Shown piece after piece: positions 62,426 to 64,000 of a stretch of DNA of 64,000 nt. Position numbers and translations under genes: made by a program. How positions within the stretch are numbered: the stretch's first letter is position 1; every line of letters starts with the position of its first letter. The notes under the pieces are model-generated. The model was given only the letters and a program-made list of their open reading frames with translations, had not been told where the DNA came from and did no database searches. Source of the stretch: Pseudomonas yamanorum (lineage in GTDB: Bacteria; Pseudomonadota; Gammaproteobacteria; Pseudomonadales; Pseudomonadaceae); the NCBI RefSeq assembly GCF_013386765.1, contig NZ_JACARE010000014.1, positions 20,844 through 84,843 on the forward strand, given 5' to 3'.

Positions 62426-62822
62426 GTACATGCTTGATACGAACATCGTGATCTACATCATCAAGCGTCGGCCTATGGAAATACTGGAAAAATTCAATGC
62501 GAATGTAGGGCGTATGGTGATCTCTTCGATCACCCTCGCAGAATTGATGCACGGTGCCGAAAAGAGCCAGTTTGTTGAGAAAAATACTCGAGCGGTGGAG
62601 GACTTCATCTCCCGGCTTGACGTCATTCACTACGATGACAAGGCCGCTTTTCACTACGGCTCGATCCGTTCCGATCTCGAAAAGAAGGGCACTCCAATCG
62701 GCGTAAATGACCTGCACATTGCGGGCCACGCCAGAAGCTCAGGATTGGTCCTGGTGACTAACAACGAAGGTGAGTTCAAGCGAGTGAATGGCTTGATCGT
62801 GGAAAACTGGATCGCCGCCTAG
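62418..62822 (+). CDS. vapC: VapC PIN-domain ribonuclease toxin
   Basis: 134 aa. PIN-domain acidic residues are intact: Asp7 (YMLDTNIVIY), Glu42 (ITLAELMHGAEKS), Asp98 (GVNDLHIAGHA), and NN at 115-116. Cleaves specific tRNAs or rRNA when VapB is degraded. Starts within vapB. Together the pair sits between two copies of the HAD-gene end. Confidence 0.93.
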   Translation: MIKYMLDTNIVIYIIKRRPMEILEKFNANVGRMVISSITLAELMHGAEKSQFVEKNTRAVEDFISRLDVIHYDDKAAFHYGSIRSDLEKKGTPIGVNDLHIAGHARSSGLVLVTNNEGEFKRVNGLIVENWIAA

Positions 62823-62863
62823 GGCAGTCAATCCAGGGCACACAGATAGGTTGTCCAGGCGAT

Positions 62864-63517
62864 TCAGCGTTGCTTGATTCGTTTCTTCTTCGCATGAAAA
62901 TGCCGAAAATGCGCATCCTGCGCCGCCGCCAACAACTCCCGATCCCCGCGCGTATCACCCCAGGCTCTGAGCCGATACTCCCCCAGATCCCCATAAACCG
63001 CCTCAAGCCGAAGCACCTTATTCTCACACCGGCAATTATTCCCGGTGAGCTTGCCCGTCAACACCCCGTCAACCACCTCAAGCTCAGTGCCAATCAACCT
63101 GATCCCAAGCCGATCCGCAAACGGCTGCAGCACCAACGCCGGCGACGCCGAACACAGCGTCACCACCGCCCCGGACTTCAGCTCATCGGCCACCGATTGC
63201 AGCCCGGTTGGGCGCATCAACTTGTTCCAATACGCCTGGCAATACTCGTCCGCTTTCTGCTGAACCCACGCCTTGTCCACACCGGTCATAAAGGTGCGGA
63301 TCAACTGCGCCTTGAGTTCATCACGGCTGATGACGCGCAACAGAAACTGCGCGCCAGGCACGGCCAGCTTCACCATCCTGCGCACGAATTCGCCTTTACC
63401 AAAGGCGAACTTCAGGAACGGCACGAAGCTGTCGTGGTGGGTCAGGGTGCCGTCGAAGTCAAAGACGGAGAGTACTTTGGCATCCAAGGGGCCGGATTCG
63501 AGCATGTCTGGGTTCAC
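62864..63517 (-). CDS. HAD-IB family phosphatase
   Basis: 217 aa. Motif I FDFDGTLTHHDSFVPFLKF with nucleophile Asp20 and Asp22; LCSASPALVLQPFADRLGIR (motif II/III region); motif IV GDTRGDRELL. SerB/MtnX-like phosphoserine-type phosphatase, substrate not known. GTG start at 63517, alternative ATG 63505. Its 3' end (KKKRIKQR) is duplicated in diverged form at 62004-62080. Confidence 0.9.
   Translation of the reverse strand: MNPDMLESGPLDAKVLSVFDFDGTLTHHDSFVPFLKFAFGKGEFVRRMVKLAVPGAQFLLRVISRDELKAQLIRTFMTGVDKAWVQQKADEYCQAYWNKLMRPTGLQSVADELKSGAVVTLCSASPALVLQPFADRLGIRLIGTELEVVDGVLTGKLTGNNCRCENKVLRLEAVYGDLGEYRLRAWGDTRGDRELLAAAQDAHFRHFHAKKKRIKQR
62883..62937. repeat. Direct repeat copy 2 (HAD gene 3' end)
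   Basis: Matches 62026-62080 with three mismatches. Both copies lie in the same orientation, 857 bp apart, around vapBC. Candidate integration-site remnants, though no integrase is present. Confidence 0.75.
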
Positions 63518-63578
63518 GGGCGGGTCTCGGTCCTATCTACTATTTTTTTGGAGGTGCATCTGCTCTGACAGCAAGAGT

Positions 63579-64000
63579 TTACTCCGGTATCAATCTGTTG
63601 ATTTTGGAGTAAAGCCCTTTGGTGAAAACATCCCGGTCGCTCGACCGGTGACACCGCTGATGGCAATTGGGGCACAAGGCTACAGCATTGGTGATGCGAT
63701 CCGAACCCTTCTGGGCGAGGTGCCTGACGTGATGTACTTCAAGAAATGGCTGACCGTCGACCTCGAAAGGCGCGTTCGAGCCGCAGCCTTCGCAGATGCC
63801 ATTGGCTTCTTTCAGTACCCAGGCGCGCACCTTCGGGTCGCGAACGAAGGCGGTGCTGACGGTCGACACTTTCTGCGGCTGGGCAATGCCATCCGGTAAC
63901 TTATGGAAAGGTTGTTGCTGCAGTTTGGATGCGCGGCGGATAAGCGTTTGCTCGTCTGCCGTTTGGGCGGCGTCTTCGGATTCGAATACACCGTGCGCCG
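63579..64000 (-). CDS. HNH endonuclease, 5' end outside the window
   Basis: The frame is open from the right edge. HNH motif: NGICEGCGSNAPFEVDGQPF then LEVHHVRHLAQKGSDRITNA and VALCPNCHQRCH, with two CxxC zinc pairs and the catalytic HH. Similar to McrA-type HNH enzymes. At least about 138 aa are visible, preceded by a charged segment. An internal GTG at 63869 could be a start but the frame continues upstream. Target not known. Confidence 0.85.
   Translation of the reverse strand, partial: AHGVFESEDAAQTADEQTLIRRASKLQQQPFHKLPDGIAQPQKVSTVSTAFVRDPKVRAWVLKEANGICEGCGSNAPFEVDGQPFLEVHHVRHLAQKGSDRITNAVALCPNCHQRCHRSSDRDVFTKGLYSKINRLIPE

Overview
The window looks like chromosomal DNA of a Pseudomonas of the fluorescens group. 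It is GC-rich and densely coded. It holds many GTGGGAGCTGGCTTGC-type REP/REPIN palindromes, a Pseudomonas gluconate locus (gntR, gntK, gntP), a DUF6124-type small protein, BdlA-like double-PAS chemoreceptors, an ECF42-type sigma module and many LysR regulators. I saw no rRNA, tRNA, prophage, transposase or CRISPR array. Most of it is accessory metabolism and regulation rather than core housekeeping.

Layout. 1-150: palindromic repeat with an 18-bp tandem array. 187-2582: ornithine-cyclodeaminase-like gene overlapping a HAL/PAL-like gene that lacks the MIO-forming triad. 2.7-4.3 kb: GST and divergent LysR. 4.4-5.7 kb: double-PAS chemoreceptor. 5.9-9.4 kb: small hypothetical protein, then a GST / NAD-epimerase / MFS operon on the minus strand. 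9.6 kb: shortened DUF6124 gene. 10.2-13.4 kb: gluconate regulon with three TAGCGCT operators. 13.5-17.4 kb: alaC, GyrI-like protein, delta-60 repeat protein, PPOX flavoprotein. 17.4-18.9 kb: hipBA. 19-22.1 kb: GNAT, then a four-gene NTF2-like/YCII/SRPBCC/ECF42 sigma unit. 22.3-29.2 kb: LysR regulators alternating with two SDRs and a PACE efflux pump. 29.3-32.0 kb: pxpABC-like operon. 32.2-38.5 kb: phosphate permease, ZntB, GAF histidine kinase, PepSY protein, sterol-desaturase-family protein, AraC. 38.5-42.4 kb: glpQ, a small hypothetical protein, a CTP-synthase-tail-like amidotransferase with an ABM protein, LysR. 42.5-47.7 kb: DUF1003, a second double-PAS chemoreceptor, a MASE2 diguanylate cyclase, TetR and a metallo-beta-lactamase-fold hydrolase. 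47.8-54.3 kb: a half-length amidase homologue, a full amidase, SDR, two AraC-type regulators, an XRE protein, TSUP permease. 54.3-61.9 kb: a Cys/His-rich hypothetical protein, MFS, and an amino-acid ABC transporter with an argininosuccinate-lyase paralogue and divergent LysR. 62.0-64.0 kb: vapBC bracketed by a 55-bp repeat of the 3' end of the adjacent HAD gene, then an HNH nuclease cut by the window edge.

How the genes work together. Most units are a regulator beside its likely target: LysR/GST, LysR/SDR, LysR/PACE, LysR/pxpABC, LysR/amidotransferase, LysR/lyase-ABC, TetR/MBL-fold, GntR/gntK-gntP. Two double-PAS chemoreceptors, one beside a membrane diguanylate cyclase, suggest energy or oxygen sensing tied to biofilm decisions.

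The most unusual items are the cyclodeaminase/MIO-less lyase pair, the vapBC module flanked by duplicated HAD-gene ends, the amidotransferase whose catalytic His is Gln, the half-amidase, and the ABC-linked argininosuccinate-lyase paralogue. All assignments come from reading sequence motifs; no database search was possible.
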